Below are positions 43,775 to 53,664 of a DNA stretch of 64,000 nt, in pieces. Each line of letters starts with the position of its first letter. Positions within the stretch are counted from its first letter, which is position 1. This stretch comes from Estrella lausannensis. GTDB taxonomy: Bacteria; Chlamydiota; Chlamydiia; Chlamydiales; Criblamydiaceae. Location of the stretch: the NCBI RefSeq assembly GCF_900000175.1, contig NZ_CWGJ01000005.1, forward strand, positions 1 to 64,000, in the 5' to 3' direction. A program made the translations under genes and the position numbers. The notes under the pieces were generated by a model. It was given only the letters and a program-made list of their open reading frames with translations, had not been told where the DNA came from and did not search any database.

Positions 43775-45352
43775 TTATATTTTTTGATAGTCTGGATGTG
43801 TCAGATAATACTCAGGTTTTTGAGTGTATGATTTAGTTTGAGTAAACAAGACACCAAAGCCAGGCCAGCCTAAATCAATACCAACTGATTTTAAATAAGA
43901 ATGAGCCCATGTAAAACAATTATGACCGCCGCCTCCGAGCGCTGAATAAGCCCCTAGAATGCTAAAAGGAGTGGTTTGTTCATCCCTTTCTTTTACCATT
44001 GCGTTGACCATCATTGTTATTTTTTTGCTTGTTAGCAGCCATACCCTGGTTCTTTCAATGAATCTTAATTTATTCTTGTCTACAAATTTCAATTTTATTT
44101 TGTTTTCATGCATTAAATGAGAAATGAGCGTGAATCTCTCTCCCAATCTTGTACGCTGTTGGTTATCAATCATAGATAATGATCCATCATAGATTCCCTG
44201 AACAACTATTAAAGCATGTTGGCCTGAATAAGCATTCGTATCATCGCAAATTAATGAAATAGCCCATCGGAATTTGCTAATACGGACATTTGCATCTAGT
44301 GTGCACGGAATGGTTCGTGGTTCGACGATTACATAAAATGGGAAGATGGATTCTACTAGAGGTCGTATCTTTTCTGACACAAGCAAATTTTTAGGAGCCG
44401 TGGAGGGTAAAAATTGACAAAACAGCTTTGTGATCAATGAAGGCAAGTGGCTTGGACCGTGTATTAAACTTTCTTGTCTGTGACCTAAAACTTGTGAACG
44501 AGAATCACTTGTCAGAAAATTACACCTAACTATTGTATTGTAAATAGCAAATCTCTTTTCTTTTTCCTCGATCCGGTTACGATTTTCTGCGCTTCCATAA
44601 ATAAAGAGATCCTCTGGATCTTCATTATTATTTCCCTCGTTGTTTTCTGATGGAAGCAGAAATCCAGTAGATGGATAGGTTAGCCTGAGGTTCATGCTTC
44701 TCATGCGAGATGAGAGCCTCTCCATGTTTGGGCTCTTCCAAGCTTTTTCTTTTTTGAGATCGTATACTTTTTTTCGTTCCTCTTCGGCTTTCGCTTCTAG
44801 ATCAAGAGATAATGGTAGATCTGTATCTGTTTCCTTTAAAAAAACGATATCTTTTATCAGGAAATCCTCTTCGAAGTCCTTTAGGATTCCGATAGCTCTT
44901 ATATCCGCTTGCATCCACTCCTTGTGTTTTTCGAACATATTCCATGTTTTGCGGTGACAAGCATCGGAAACAAATGTGGCTGAAAATTTTTGCCATCTAG
45001 TTTCTCTGGTATTTCTATCGTACAATTGCCAAAGCGGGCCAAATCGTGAGTATACTAAGGATAGTTTTAATTGATTAAATTTTCTTTTAAATAGCAAAGG
45101 GCAAAAATCATAATGCTCTTTGTTATTCATAACGTGAATGTATATTTGATCTGTTGCATGGATTCTTCTAACAGCTGCTTCAGTTAACTCGACTCGGTTA
45201 GTTATCCTATTGTTTTCGCAGATTGTAAAATAGGGTTCTGTTCCTAGGAATAGTTTTATTTCCTTATTATTGACAACCCACATCTGATGGGGATTTTCGA
45301 CAAAATCATTTGCAGTTGAATTCTGAAGCTGTGAGGTGGGACTTATATTCAA
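43775..45352 (-). CDS. Large protein with a C-terminal permuted papain-like (NlpC/P60- or LRAT-like) module
   Basis: 525 aa. The last 150 residues contain GQHALIVVQG (H379) and, about 100 residues on, GGGHNCFTWAHSYLKSVGI (C479). His before Cys with this spacing and an NCFTWA-type helix is the order seen in circularly permuted papain-like hydrolases, where the Cys starts an alpha helix. The first 370 residues are lineage-specific, with a Lys/Glu-rich segment (about 185-215) and an Asn/Glu low-complexity patch near 255-265. No Sec signal or membrane helix. Such modules occur in secreted bacterial effectors, but the catalytic claim rests on a few motifs. Confidence 0.6.
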   Translation of the reverse strand: MNISPTSQLQNSTANDFVENPHQMWVVNNKEIKLFLGTEPYFTICENNRITNRVELTEAAVRRIHATDQIYIHVMNNKEHYDFCPLLFKRKFNQLKLSLVYSRFGPLWQLYDRNTRETRWQKFSATFVSDACHRKTWNMFEKHKEWMQADIRAIGILKDFEEDFLIKDIVFLKETDTDLPLSLDLEAKAEEERKKVYDLKKEKAWKSPNMERLSSRMRSMNLRLTYPSTGFLLPSENNEGNNNEDPEDLFIYGSAENRNRIEEKEKRFAIYNTIVRCNFLTSDSRSQVLGHRQESLIHGPSHLPSLITKLFCQFLPSTAPKNLLVSEKIRPLVESIFPFYVIVEPRTIPCTLDANVRISKFRWAISLICDDTNAYSGQHALIVVQGIYDGSLSMIDNQQRTRLGERFTLISHLMHENKIKLKFVDKNKLRFIERTRVWLLTSKKITMMVNAMVKERDEQTTPFSILGAYSALGGGGHNCFTWAHSYLKSVGIDLGWPGFGVLFTQTKSYTQKPEYYLTHPDYQKI

Positions 45353-45759
45353 AATTAGATACTCCTAAAAACTTAATGCTCACATCGAGTTGTAATGAGC
45401 AATGATGTATTTGATCGTTCCTGCAATCAGTTGTAGTTATTCGGTAGAGTGATGTTGGTTATTTATTTGAAATTTAAATTGCAAAGGTAAATATCCACAG
45501 TTTTTTTATTTCTTCTATACGCATATTAACTTGTTTGGGCTGAAGGCAAATGGCCTAGAGCAGACAAGGGAATGTTGATTTTGTTTTCAGGCATAAATTA
45601 TTAATTTTCTTAATTTTGGAGCTGTTTTAGGCAAGGCATGCAGTCGTCATCGGATTCTTAATGGTCAGCCGGAAGAGCATTCCTTATTCAACAACTAAAA
45701 ATTAAATTTTTCTGCGCAATATGCTGGATTTTTATCTTTTCGCAGATAGTGAAGAGAAC
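45353..45759. other. AT-rich gap with no recognisable gene
   Basis: 407 bp of low-GC sequence between two minus-strand genes. It must contain the promoter of the 525-aa gene. I see no repeat, RNA gene or hairpin worth naming. Confidence 0.6.
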
Positions 45760-46221
45760 TTACTCGGAATCGGATTCGGAATCGGAGAAATATGGCATAT
45801 TATGAACGCGCACTAACGTTTTAGTTCCATCGGGATTTTGGTGGAATTCACTTCTCATAACTAGTCTAAATGATTCAACGCCGAGGACACCAACACACTT
45901 TAAACTTGCAGCTGAAGTGGATATAGAAGCGTGGCCGATGTTTTTTGATACACTGGCCATCTTATCCACAAGAGAATCTGTTGAAGCGGAATTACACATT
46001 GATTTTTTAGAGCATGATGCGACTCTGTCAATGCTATATTTGATAGAACCTGTGTTTTTATCCACGCATTCTGCATTGAAAGTGTTATCAAGACAAAGGT
46101 GTGCCTTTTTAATGCCATCCTCGCAGGATAAACTTTTTTTGAAGCCACTGCTGTAACGATTGAAATCTCTGTCTATGTCAGGAAAAGTCCAAAATGTGTC
46201 TGTGGGGTCAGGAGTAATCAT
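45760..46221 (-). CDS. Small protein of unknown function with acidic tail
   Basis: 153 aa. Contains a Cys/Ser-rich middle (CLDNTFNAECVDKNTG and SCSKKSMCNSAST, six Cys in about 45 residues) and ends in DSESDSE, encoded by a GGAATCGGATTC-type short repeat. The N-terminus TPDPTDTFWTFPDIDRDF is not a signal peptide. No homology recognised. It lies between the two copies of the 182-aa gene, in the low-GC island, and could be an orphan or a real short effector. Confidence 0.45.
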   Translation of the reverse strand: MITPDPTDTFWTFPDIDRDFNRYSSGFKKSLSCEDGIKKAHLCLDNTFNAECVDKNTGSIKYSIDRVASCSKKSMCNSASTDSLVDKMASVSKNIGHASISTSAASLKCVGVLGVESFRLVMRSEFHQNPDGTKTLVRVHNMPYFSDSESDSE

Positions 46222-46436
46222 TAGTATTCTCGAGTTTGTTAAAAATTGATTTTGTAATTAGATAGAAATGCTAATTCATTTATGATAAAAATTCAATCGT
46301 TTTAATTTGAGATCTGTGCAGATTTACTACTTAAAAATTCTTGGAGAGACTGTGAGAGACGTTTAGGGATGTCAATCAATGGCAGGCAAGGTAGTTGGTC
46401 TCTGTCGAGAGGTGGCCAGAATTAGCACTTGCAAAG

Positions 46437-47037
46437 TGATCTTTTAAGTCGACGAACTCCCAATTCCTTAACCGTCTCTAAGTTAGACCGGATCGGATAA
46501 TCGCACTCGATTGAAATAGCCGGGTGGGTACCATCTGTCGGGACAGCCTGATCTTGCCCAATGAGGCATGAAACCGGTCGGAGGAGGGGTGCCAAAGACC
46601 TCTTGATATTGCGAAGATGTATAGGCATCGAAAAATTTTATATCCCCATCGTCAATGCTCCATGAACCTCGTGTGCCATATCCCCTTGCACAGAACAAAA
46701 TCCAAACGTTGCGCAAGAAATCACGAAAGGCACAGAAAATTCTGGTTAGAATATTTTTATCCCTAGAGTAGTTGCTCTCATAGAGTTTGCTTATCAGAGG
46801 CGTAATTTCCCTTCCAAGCTTCCGCTCTTCTTCAGTCGGTTCAAAATGGGTTTCTTGCAGTTCCATAAAACGAGCCGCTATTGCGTCTATGTCTACAGTT
46901 CCCTCATACCCTTCAGCATAAATGTATCTGCCACCGAAAAAGGAAATATCTTCTTTGGCATTTTTTACAATTGGGGCTATCTCAAAAAAATTGGATGCCC
47001 GGCATAAAGCAGTTTGCAGGTGTATGGTCATAGTGTT
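46437..47037. repeat. About 600-bp duplicated segment, copy 2
   Basis: Second copy of the segment at 43153-43764, in the same orientation. The two are about 3.3 kb apart, bracketing the permuted-papain-like gene and the Cys-rich small gene. Direct repeats of this size allow loss of the 3-kb interval by recombination. Confidence 0.85.
46483..47031 (-). CDS. 182-aa protein of unknown function, copy 2
   Basis: Same length as the copy at 43210, with about 16 substitutions that I can see (for example LSRASNFLE to LCRASNFFE, WIFFFARG to WILFCARG, FIPHIASSG to FMPHWARSG). Changes cluster in the hydrophobic segment and C-terminus, which could mean either relaxed constraint or adaptive divergence. 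No gene is co-transcribed downstream within 1 kb. The upstream gap to clpC contains a MITE-like copy. Confidence 0.6.
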   Translation of the reverse strand: MTIHLQTALCRASNFFEIAPIVKNAKEDISFFGGRYIYAEGYEGTVDIDAIAARFMELQETHFEPTEEERKLGREITPLISKLYESNYSRDKNILTRIFCAFRDFLRNVWILFCARGYGTRGSWSIDDGDIKFFDAYTSSQYQEVFGTPPPTGFMPHWARSGCPDRWYPPGYFNRVRLSDPV

Positions 47038-47138
47038 TGATGCTCTGGATGTTCAGGTTTTTTGAACCACACCATGCAAAACTATTGTTATTGTATCAAA
47101 AACCGGCCCGATTATAACAATGCTCTTATTAATCGAAG

Positions 47139-47297
47139 TATATCGAAAGTGTTTCTAAATTTGGTTTTTGGCAAAGAGAAGACTCTCTAGATGGGTGCGC
47201 AAATCACGTAATATTAGTGGTATGTGGTAAATTGCAACCTTTTCATCCGAGGAAGTTTTTTCAAAGCCACGCCCAAATTTTGAGGTGCTTCCGGTAC
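47139..47297. repeat. Degraded full-length copy of the MITE-like element
   Basis: Left end TATATCGAAAGTGTTTCTAAATTTGG then TTTTTGGCAAAGAGAAG; centre CACGTAATATTAGTGGTATGTGG; right end CCCAAATTTTGAGGTGCTTCCGGTA. Order and length (about 159 bp) match the well-preserved copy at 62077-62236. Confidence 0.75.
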
Positions 47298-47316
47298 AGA
47301 TGGGAAATTTCATCCA

Positions 47317-47355
47317 GTATAAAAATAGAAGGCGGCTTGAGGATCAAGCCGCCTT
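47317..47355 (-). terminator. Intrinsic terminator of clpC
   Basis: On the minus strand AAGGCGGCTTGA, 3-nt loop, TCAAGCCGCCTT, then CTATTTTTAT. It lies 30 bp after the clpC stop. Perfect 12-bp stem and T-rich tail. Confidence 0.88.
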
Positions 47356-47384
47356 TGAAGCGTAAGAGATAAAAGAGTTATGTC

Positions 47385-49985
47385 TTACTCTTTTGCGTGG
47401 GTATGAAGGTCGTCCTTCGAAAGAGTCTTCTCGCCATTTTGGCGGCGCACTCGTTTCTTTGACTTATCTTTTTTGATATCGACCAGTTCCAAATCCTTGA
47501 AGACAAGCGAGTCGTCTTGCGCCGTGATGAGGCATCTTCTGCCTTTGTCGGGTTCGGCAAGAAGCTTTTCGGCAAGCGGGTCTTCCAGATACTGCTCGAT
47601 TGTACGGCGCAGAGGTCTCGCTCCCATCTCGGGTTGGAAGCCTTTTTCGACCAAGAACCCTTTGGCGCTGTCGTCCAGCTCGATGAAAATCTGTCTGGCC
47701 TCCAGCCTCTTCTGCAGCTTTTGCACTTCGATGTCGATGACATGGAGCAGGTGCTCGCGGCTTAAAGGATGGAAGATGATGAAGTCGTTCAGACGGTTCA
47801 AAAACTCCGGCTTGAAATGCTTTTTAACTGCCGTCTCGATCTTGTCTTTGATGGTGTTATAATCGAGAGTGTCCTCTTTCGCGCCAAAGCCCACTTCGGA
47901 GCTTTTCTTGATCAGGTCGGCACCCAAGTTGGATGTCATGATGATGACGGTATTTTTGAAGTCGATCTTGCGTCCAAACGAGTCGGTCAGACGCCCCTCT
48001 TCCAGGATCTGTAGGAGGATGTCCATCACATCGGGGTGAGCTTTTTCGATCTCGTCAAAGAGGACGACAGCATAGGGACGCGCTCTGACTTGTTCTGTCA
48101 GCTGGCCGCCCTCTTCATGGCCGACATATCCCGGAGGCGATCCGGTCATCCTGCTGACGGCAAACTTCTCCATGTACTCTGACATGTCCACCTGGATCAG
48201 GGCGTCCTCGCCGCCGAATAGGTTGATGGCAAGCAGTCTTGCCAGAAGCGTTTTACCGACGCCTGTAGGGCCGAGAAATAGGAAGGCACCGATAGGGCGG
48301 TTGGGGTCTTTGATGTCAGCACGGCTTCTGCGGATAGCGCGGCAAACGGTTTTGACAGCGTCATCCTGGCCGATGATGCCTTCTCTCAGCACCTCTTCCA
48401 TCTTCAGCACTTTTTGTGTCTCGCCTTCTGTCAGACGGCTCAGCGGAATGCCGGTCTGCTTGGCGATCACAGCTGCCACATCCTCTTCATCGACGATCAC
48501 TTCGTGGGACTGTTTATCGATCTCCCAGTCGGAACGGATTTTTTGCAGGTTTTCGCGGAGCGTCTTCTCTTTGTCGCGCAGCTTGGCGGCCTTTTCATAC
48601 TCCTGTTTGCTGATTGCCGTCTCTTTGGCGATCCTGACCTCTTCGATATCCATCTCAAATTTGCTGATATCTTGCGGTTGGTTCATCATGGAAATGCGCA
48701 TCTTGGCGCCGGCTTCATCTAGCAGGTCGATCGCTTTGTCAGGCAGGAATCTGCCGTGGACATACCGATCCGATAGGACGGCCGACGAGCGGATCGCATC
48801 TTCGGTATAGATACAGTTGTGGTGCTCTTCGTACTTTCCTTTCAGTCCGCGCAAGATCTCGATCGTCTCTTCGACAGAGGGCGGCTGAACCATGATCTTC
48901 TGGAAGCGCCTCTCAAGCGCAGCGTCCTTCTCGATATGTTTGCGGTACTCATCGACGGTTGTTGCGCCGATGCACTGAATCTCACCTCTGGAGAGCGCCG
49001 GTTTTAAAATGTTGGAGGCGTCGATGGCCCCTTCTGCCGCTCCGGCGCCGACGATCGTGTGCAGCTCGTCGATGAAAAGAAGGATGTTTCCATTCTTTTT
49101 AATTTCGTCCATGACCGCTTTGATGCGCTCTTCGAATTGCCCGCGGTATTTGGTACCCGCGATCATGAGGGCGAGGTCTAGGGTGATCAGTTTTTTCTTG
49201 AGCAGATTGTCCGGCACTTCCCCCTTGACAATCGCTTGCGCAAGCCCTTCGACGATAGCGGTCTTGCCAACACCTGCCTCGCCGACGAGCACCGGGTTGT
49301 TTTTCCGTCTTCTGCACAAAATGAGGATCAGTCTTTCGACCTCTTCTTTCCTGCCGATGACCGGATCCATCTTCCCTTCGCGGCACATTTCGGTTAAATC
49401 GTAGCCATAGGCTCTCAGGGCCGGCATCTTGTCCTGGGCATTGCCTCCGCTCGCCTTTTCAAATGGCTTGTTGGGGTTTTGTCCGCCTCTTGTTGTCTGC
49501 TGCTCTCCCATCACTGTCGAGCTGCCGATCGGGGGCAGCTGCAAGTTAAATGTCTCCAGCTCCTTAAGGACTTCTTTGCGGACTTCCTTGAGGTTGACGT
49601 TCAAGTTTTCGAGCACTTGTGCCGCAACACCGTCCGTCTGTCTTAAAAGGCCAAGAAGCAGATGCTCCGTGCCGACGTAGTTATGATTTAAGTTGGCCGC
49701 CTCTTCGTTGGCGTATTCGAATACCTTTTTTACCTTGCCTGTAAGCGCCGGGTCGCCATAGACCTGAATCTCGGGACCGAAGCCGACCAATTTTTCCACT
49801 TCACTGCGGACAGTCTCAAAATCGATATTGAGGTTCCTTAGAACGTTGACGGCGACACCCTGACCCAGTTTGAGCAGCCCCAAAAGGAGGTGTTCTGTGC
49901 CTAGATAATTGTGATTTAGTCTCTGAGCTTCTTTTTTGGCGAGTTTGATGACCTGCTTTGCTCGGTTAGTAAATTTATCAAACAT
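47385..49985 (-). CDS. clpC: ATP-dependent Clp protease ATP-binding subunit ClpC
   Basis: 866 aa. Hsp100 unfoldase that feeds ClpP. Two N-terminal Clp_N repeats ([17 protein letters not shown] and [17 protein letters not shown], within residues 20-105), AAA1 with Walker [16 protein letters not shown] (about 235-249), the UVR-type linker [13 protein letters not shown] in the middle domain, and AAA2 with GPTGVGKT near 575. The C-terminal Lys/Arg-rich extension ([18 protein letters not shown]) is slightly long. Highly conserved core gene. Confidence 0.98.
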   Translation of the reverse strand: MFDKFTNRAKQVIKLAKKEAQRLNHNYLGTEHLLLGLLKLGQGVAVNVLRNLNIDFETVRSEVEKLVGFGPEIQVYGDPALTGKVKKVFEYANEEAANLNHNYVGTEHLLLGLLRQTDGVAAQVLENLNVNLKEVRKEVLKELETFNLQLPPIGSSTVMGEQQTTRGGQNPNKPFEKASGGNAQDKMPALRAYGYDLTEMCREGKMDPVIGRKEEVERLILILCRRRKNNPVLVGEAGVGKTAIVEGLAQAIVKGEVPDNLLKKKLITLDLALMIAGTKYRGQFEERIKAVMDEIKKNGNILLFIDELHTIVGAGAAEGAIDASNILKPALSRGEIQCIGATTVDEYRKHIEKDAALERRFQKIMVQPPSVEETIEILRGLKGKYEEHHNCIYTEDAIRSSAVLSDRYVHGRFLPDKAIDLLDEAGAKMRISMMNQPQDISKFEMDIEEVRIAKETAISKQEYEKAAKLRDKEKTLRENLQKIRSDWEIDKQSHEVIVDEEDVAAVIAKQTGIPLSRLTEGETQKVLKMEEVLREGIIGQDDAVKTVCRAIRRSRADIKDPNRPIGAFLFLGPTGVGKTLLARLLAINLFGGEDALIQVDMSEYMEKFAVSRMTGSPPGYVGHEEGGQLTEQVRARPYAVVLFDEIEKAHPDVMDILLQILEEGRLTDSFGRKIDFKNTVIIMTSNLGADLIKKSSEVGFGAKEDTLDYNTIKDKIETAVKKHFKPEFLNRLNDFIIFHPLSREHLLHVIDIEVQKLQKRLEARQIFIELDDSAKGFLVEKGFQPEMGARPLRRTIEQYLEDPLAEKLLAEPDKGRRCLITAQDDSLVFKDLELVDIKKDKSKKRVRRQNGEKTLSKDDLHTHAKE

Positions 49986-50352
49986 AAATTGCTCGCTTTT
50001 GAATCGATGTTGAGGCTCTAAAAACCAAAATCTTAAGGCAAATGCCCCTGTTTGGTTTCATTGGCTAATGCTCGGGCGATGAGGCGGTTCTTAGAAATCC
50101 TTTTCCGGCTGGGAGTTGGCGTCTGCAAATCCCGTAGCTTAGAATGCTTAGTCGCTAGAGGCAGTATCCTCTCCTTAAGGTTTACTACCTAACTTTAATT
50201 TAGGAAGGCTCCCTATTTTTTGCAATCATTAGAGACTGTTATCGATGAACGAGGGGATGAATTGATATACCGAATGAGTCTTTGCTGCAGTTGAAGAAAG
50301 GTTGGAAAGGGGGGTGTCTGCTTTTGTCAAACAGACACTACCCCGGCATTTT
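49986..50352. other. Gap upstream of clpC with the terminator of the outer-membrane gene
   Basis: Read on the minus strand at about 50308-50345: GGGGTAGTGTCTG, loop, CAGACACCCCC, then CTTTCC; a likely terminator for the gene that ends at 50353. The remaining 300 bp contain the clpC promoter region (A/T-rich near 50190-50220). No tRNA or small gene was recognised. Confidence 0.6.
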
Positions 50353-51153
50353 TTAGAGGGACATGACAAATCCCAAGGTGACGGGAAATGTCCAGACGGG
50401 GCCGGTGTGGCCGACGGAGATGGCTTGGATATCTCCGGCATTGCCTCCCAGATAGATTTTGTTGTTGGCGCGGAACTGTCCTGCCCAGATAGCTTCGCCC
50501 ATCAGCACCATGTCGATACAGTCGATGAAGTTGAACGAGAAGCCAAGCTGGAGGCCCATGGCCGGCACAGTTTCTTTTTGGAAGTATGTCAGGCCATGCT
50601 CCGAGAAGCTGAACTGGTGAGAATGGTAGTCGGCCTTGACTTTGCTCAAAAACTTGGCACCGACTTTAAAGCCGATAAAAGGATCGAAATAGCAGCCGCA
50701 GGAATCGGCCCCGACGAAGTGGTAACGGTAGCCTATCCAGAGACCTAAATCGCTGTAGCTTTTGAATTTGAATTCGCCATGGATGTCATCGACATTAAAG
50801 TGGAAATCCTTCCCTGTCGCCTTGGCGTAGGTGATGCTGAAAAACACTTCGCTGCTGTCCGTATCGGCATAGCCTACATCCAGCCCGATAGTCCAGGGAA
50901 GGTTAAACTGATCGCGGAAACCGGGTGAATCGTCCTCACCGACGATGCCGCCAATGCCGTCGGGTCCGATGAAGAGATTGTCGCTTCTATGGGAATAATA
51001 AGATGGAACGATGCCTCCATAAACCCCAATACGTACCGAGGAAGGGGGTAGGGGTCCTTGGCACCAGTAGGAACATGAATCGGCACTGAGTTGTCCAAAA
51101 AACATGCTTAGAGCGAAGCATGTAAAGGCGATGCGGCTTAATGGGAAACGCAT
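50353..51153 (-). CDS. Outer-membrane protein, possibly MOMP-like barrel
   Basis: 266 aa from the ATG at 51153, seven bases after GGGAGGT; codons upstream belong to a long open frame without a ribosome site. A signal peptide (FPLSRIAFTCFALSMFFGQLSA) is cut before DSCSYWCQGPLPPSSVRIGVYGG. Alternating aromatic beta-strand pattern follows, and it ends ...FPVTLGFVMSL. Cys pairs (SCSYWC and SCGCYF) would allow disulphide bonding, as in chlamydial envelope proteins. The size and Cys pattern are those of a small MOMP- or OMP-like barrel; no strict match recalled. Confidence 0.7.
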   Translation of the reverse strand: MRFPLSRIAFTCFALSMFFGQLSADSCSYWCQGPLPPSSVRIGVYGGIVPSYYSHRSDNLFIGPDGIGGIVGEDDSPGFRDQFNLPWTIGLDVGYADTDSSEVFFSITYAKATGKDFHFNVDDIHGEFKFKSYSDLGLWIGYRYHFVGADSCGCYFDPFIGFKVGAKFLSKVKADYHSHQFSFSEHGLTYFQKETVPAMGLQLGFSFNFIDCIDMVLMGEAIWAGQFRANNKIYLGGNAGDIQAISVGHTGPVWTFPVTLGFVMSL

Positions 51154-51185
51154 GGATATAACCTCCCTTATCTTTAAGAAAGGAG

Positions 51186-52589
51186 TTATCGCAAGCTCTT
51201 GCTTTTTTCGCAAATTAAAAGACAGGCTCTTAGCGTTTCTGCCGCGGCCCGATTGGCGGTGTGAATGCAGTCTCCGACTGAAACTCCTCCTACTGAAGAT
51301 CCTATCCACTGCAGCGTAGGGAGCTTGGTTTTAAGCTCTTGTTGAAAGCGCGCCATCTCCCGGCAGTGGGCGATGCCATATTGAGGGATGGCCGATGCAA
51401 TCCGATGCACTTCGATAAAATCGGGCTGCAAGGGCTTTATTTTTAAATGCCGGCTAATCTCTTTCAGGGCAGTTTCCTTAATTTCCTCGTCGGTTTGCTG
51501 AAGGAAGCCAGGGTGTAAAGCTCCACCCAGCATCGCCGTCATGCGTGTTTTGAATGAGCCTTCCCCTTGGCTTGGAAAAATTGAGGAATCGAAAATCGCT
51601 CCCAAGAGCGGGCTTTTTTCCTGAGACGGGACAAGGTATCCGAAGCCTTCGGGGACTTGATGTAATTTAGATTTGAAGCCAATCGGAACGACGGCAAGAG
51701 AGGCGTAGGGGATCTCGAAGCCGCAAGCTGCTTCCGGCAAAAGGGGGCCCAGGAGTTTTTTGAGTGGGGGGAGGGGGAGGGCGGTAATGATCGAGCGCGC
51801 TTTGAACTGTTTCCCTGACAAAAGGGTGATGGTCCAGGTTTTGTCGAAAGTGAGTTTAACAACCTCCTCTCCTTTGAAGAGAGTGTCTTGCAGATCCTTT
51901 TCTAAAGCGTCAGTTAACGTGGCCATTCCTTGCCTGAAGGAAAACAGCGGTCCTTGCCGCTTGTAAACTTGCATATCGACAGGCGGTGGCGTCCTGTCTC
52001 CGAAAAGCATCCACAGGATGAGTGAGCGATGGGTCGTTTCTGCCACCGATAAATCGGGAAAACAGGCTCTTAAGGATAACTGGCGGCTGTCGCCTGCAAA
52101 TATCCCCTTCATCAGGGGGTCGATAAAAGTGTCCGCCAGATCTTTTGAGAAACGCCGCGCAAAAAAATCGGCGACCGTTTCATTTTCATTGTTACCTCTG
52201 GCAACAAAGGGTTCTCTTAAAAGGGCTGGCAGGAGTTTTCGTGACAAAGGAGAGAAAATTAGGGATAGAAAGCCTGAAGGGGCCTTTTCAAGCTCTCCAT
52301 TCTGGAGGATATAGCGTGCATGACTTGCTTTGGCCGGGAACAGAATCTCATTTTGAAGATTTAACGAGAGAGCGAGCCTCAGTGCCTCAAGCCCCGTGCC
52401 CCTTGTCCGGATCGTGTGAGGGCCGAGATCAAAGAGAAATCCTTCTCTCCGAAGAGTTTTGATCCATCCTCCGACTCTGTTTTCCTTTTCAAAAAGGGCT
52501 TGCTTGACTTTTCCGCCGCCTTCGGTCTTTAAAGCATAAGCTGCCGCGAGTCCGCTGATGCCTCCCCCGATGACTGCGACGTCAAGCAT
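51186..52589 (-). CDS. hemG: Protoporphyrinogen oxidase (HemG/HemY type)
   Basis: 467 aa; CAGGAG ribosome site. FAD-dependent oxidation of protoporphyrinogen IX or coproporphyrinogen III. N-terminal dinucleotide-binding GGGISGLAAAYAL (residues 8-20), KENRVGGWIKT and FLFDLGPHTIR are typical. The C-terminus IGSSVGGVSVGDCIHTANRAA is the HemY FAD-binding end. It lies 5 bp after hemE. Confidence 0.93.
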   Translation of the reverse strand: MLDVAVIGGGISGLAAAYALKTEGGGKVKQALFEKENRVGGWIKTLRREGFLFDLGPHTIRTRGTGLEALRLALSLNLQNEILFPAKASHARYILQNGELEKAPSGFLSLIFSPLSRKLLPALLREPFVARGNNENETVADFFARRFSKDLADTFIDPLMKGIFAGDSRQLSLRACFPDLSVAETTHRSLILWMLFGDRTPPPVDMQVYKRQGPLFSFRQGMATLTDALEKDLQDTLFKGEEVVKLTFDKTWTITLLSGKQFKARSIITALPLPPLKKLLGPLLPEAACGFEIPYASLAVVPIGFKSKLHQVPEGFGYLVPSQEKSPLLGAIFDSSIFPSQGEGSFKTRMTAMLGGALHPGFLQQTDEEIKETALKEISRHLKIKPLQPDFIEVHRIASAIPQYGIAHCREMARFQQELKTKLPTLQWIGSSVGGVSVGDCIHTANRAAAETLRACLLICEKSKSLR

Positions 52590-52594
52590 CCGGT

Positions 52595-53644
52595 CTATCT
52601 CCTGACCTCTTCGATAAGCGTTTGAACTGCAGCTATCGGAGTTTCAGGGTGTATGCCATGGCCTAAGTTGAAAATGAAGCCCGGATCGCCCTGCATGCTG
52701 TCAACTATCCTTCTCGCTTCCTTCCTGATTGCCTCTTGCGATCCAAGGAGGATATCGGGATCGAAATTGCCCTGGATGGCCAGATGCGGCATGTCCTCTC
52801 GCATCCGCCTTAAGTCAGCGTTGATGTCGAAGCTGATCCCTTGCGGATTGACTCCTTTGATAAGCTCTGCGAAAGAAGAACAGGCTTTGGAGAAGAAAAT
52901 GACCGGTACTGAGGGCTCGATGGCGCGGATGATTTTTTCAATATAGGGAAGCGATAGCTCTTTCATCTGGCTTGAGGAAAGGGCACCAGCCCAGGTGTCG
53001 AACAATTGAACCGCGTTGACACCGGCATTGATTTGCATCTGAAGGTACTGGATTGTCAGGTCGCTTAAAATCTCCATCAGCTTTTTAAAGGCCTGAGGAT
53101 TGTTGACGACCCATTTTTTAGTCTTTAAAAGGTTTTTAGAAGTGCCCCCCTCGATCATGTAACTGGCAACGGTGAATGGAGCTCCGGCAAACCCGATCAG
53201 GGGAACGTCCAGCTTATTTTTGATCAGCTCAATCGTCTCGGGGATGTAATCTAAGCATGGGGGAAGGGTGTCCTGCTCGATGCGATGCAGATCAAGAGGT
53301 GTTTTCAGGGGGTATTTGAAAACAGGTCCCAGTTTTTCTTCAAATGTGAGTCCCAGGCCCAAAGCATCCGGAAGCACTAAAATGTCAGAAAAAAGAATGG
53401 CAGCGTCAAACTGGAACCGCCTTATAGGCTGGGGGGGGGTTTCTATAGGCTGTGTTGTGATTTCACAGGCTATTTTGGGAGTCTGCACCATCTCCATAAA
53501 AGAGTGACGCGAACGTATCGCCCTATATTCAGGGAGGTAGCGTCCGGCCTGGCGCATCAGCCATAGCGGGATCTTTCCCGACCTGTTTTCTAAGCGCAGG
53601 GCGGAGAGAAAATGGGTATTTTTATGAGCGATTGCAAAGGGCAT
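52595..53644 (-). CDS. hemE: Uroporphyrinogen decarboxylase
   Basis: 349 aa. Removes four acetate carboxyls from uroporphyrinogen III to give coproporphyrinogen III. Signature 1 IPLWLMRQAGRYLPEYR at about residues 25-41, and signature 2 GFAGAPFTVASYMIEGG at about 150-166. FDTWAGALSS and the C-terminal FNLGHGIHPETP are present. Full length. It is preceded by tkt with a 20-bp gap and followed by hemG, so one operon tkt-hemE-hemG is likely. Confidence 0.97.
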   Translation of the reverse strand: MPFAIAHKNTHFLSALRLENRSGKIPLWLMRQAGRYLPEYRAIRSRHSFMEMVQTPKIACEITTQPIETPPQPIRRFQFDAAILFSDILVLPDALGLGLTFEEKLGPVFKYPLKTPLDLHRIEQDTLPPCLDYIPETIELIKNKLDVPLIGFAGAPFTVASYMIEGGTSKNLLKTKKWVVNNPQAFKKLMEILSDLTIQYLQMQINAGVNAVQLFDTWAGALSSSQMKELSLPYIEKIIRAIEPSVPVIFFSKACSSFAELIKGVNPQGISFDINADLRRMREDMPHLAIQGNFDPDILLGSQEAIRKEARRIVDSMQGDPGFIFNLGHGIHPETPIAAVQTLIEEVRR

Positions 53645-53664
53645 GTTTTGTCTTTGATCTAGAG

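Noticed and set aside
48172-48810. 212-aa plus-strand frame opposite clpC
   Set aside because: Antisense to the highly conserved ClpC AAA domains; composition is typical of a shadow frame.
49986-50220. tRNA or small RNA in the clpC upstream gap
   Set aside because: A region with several short stems was checked for the cloverleaf and T-loop pattern and did not fit.
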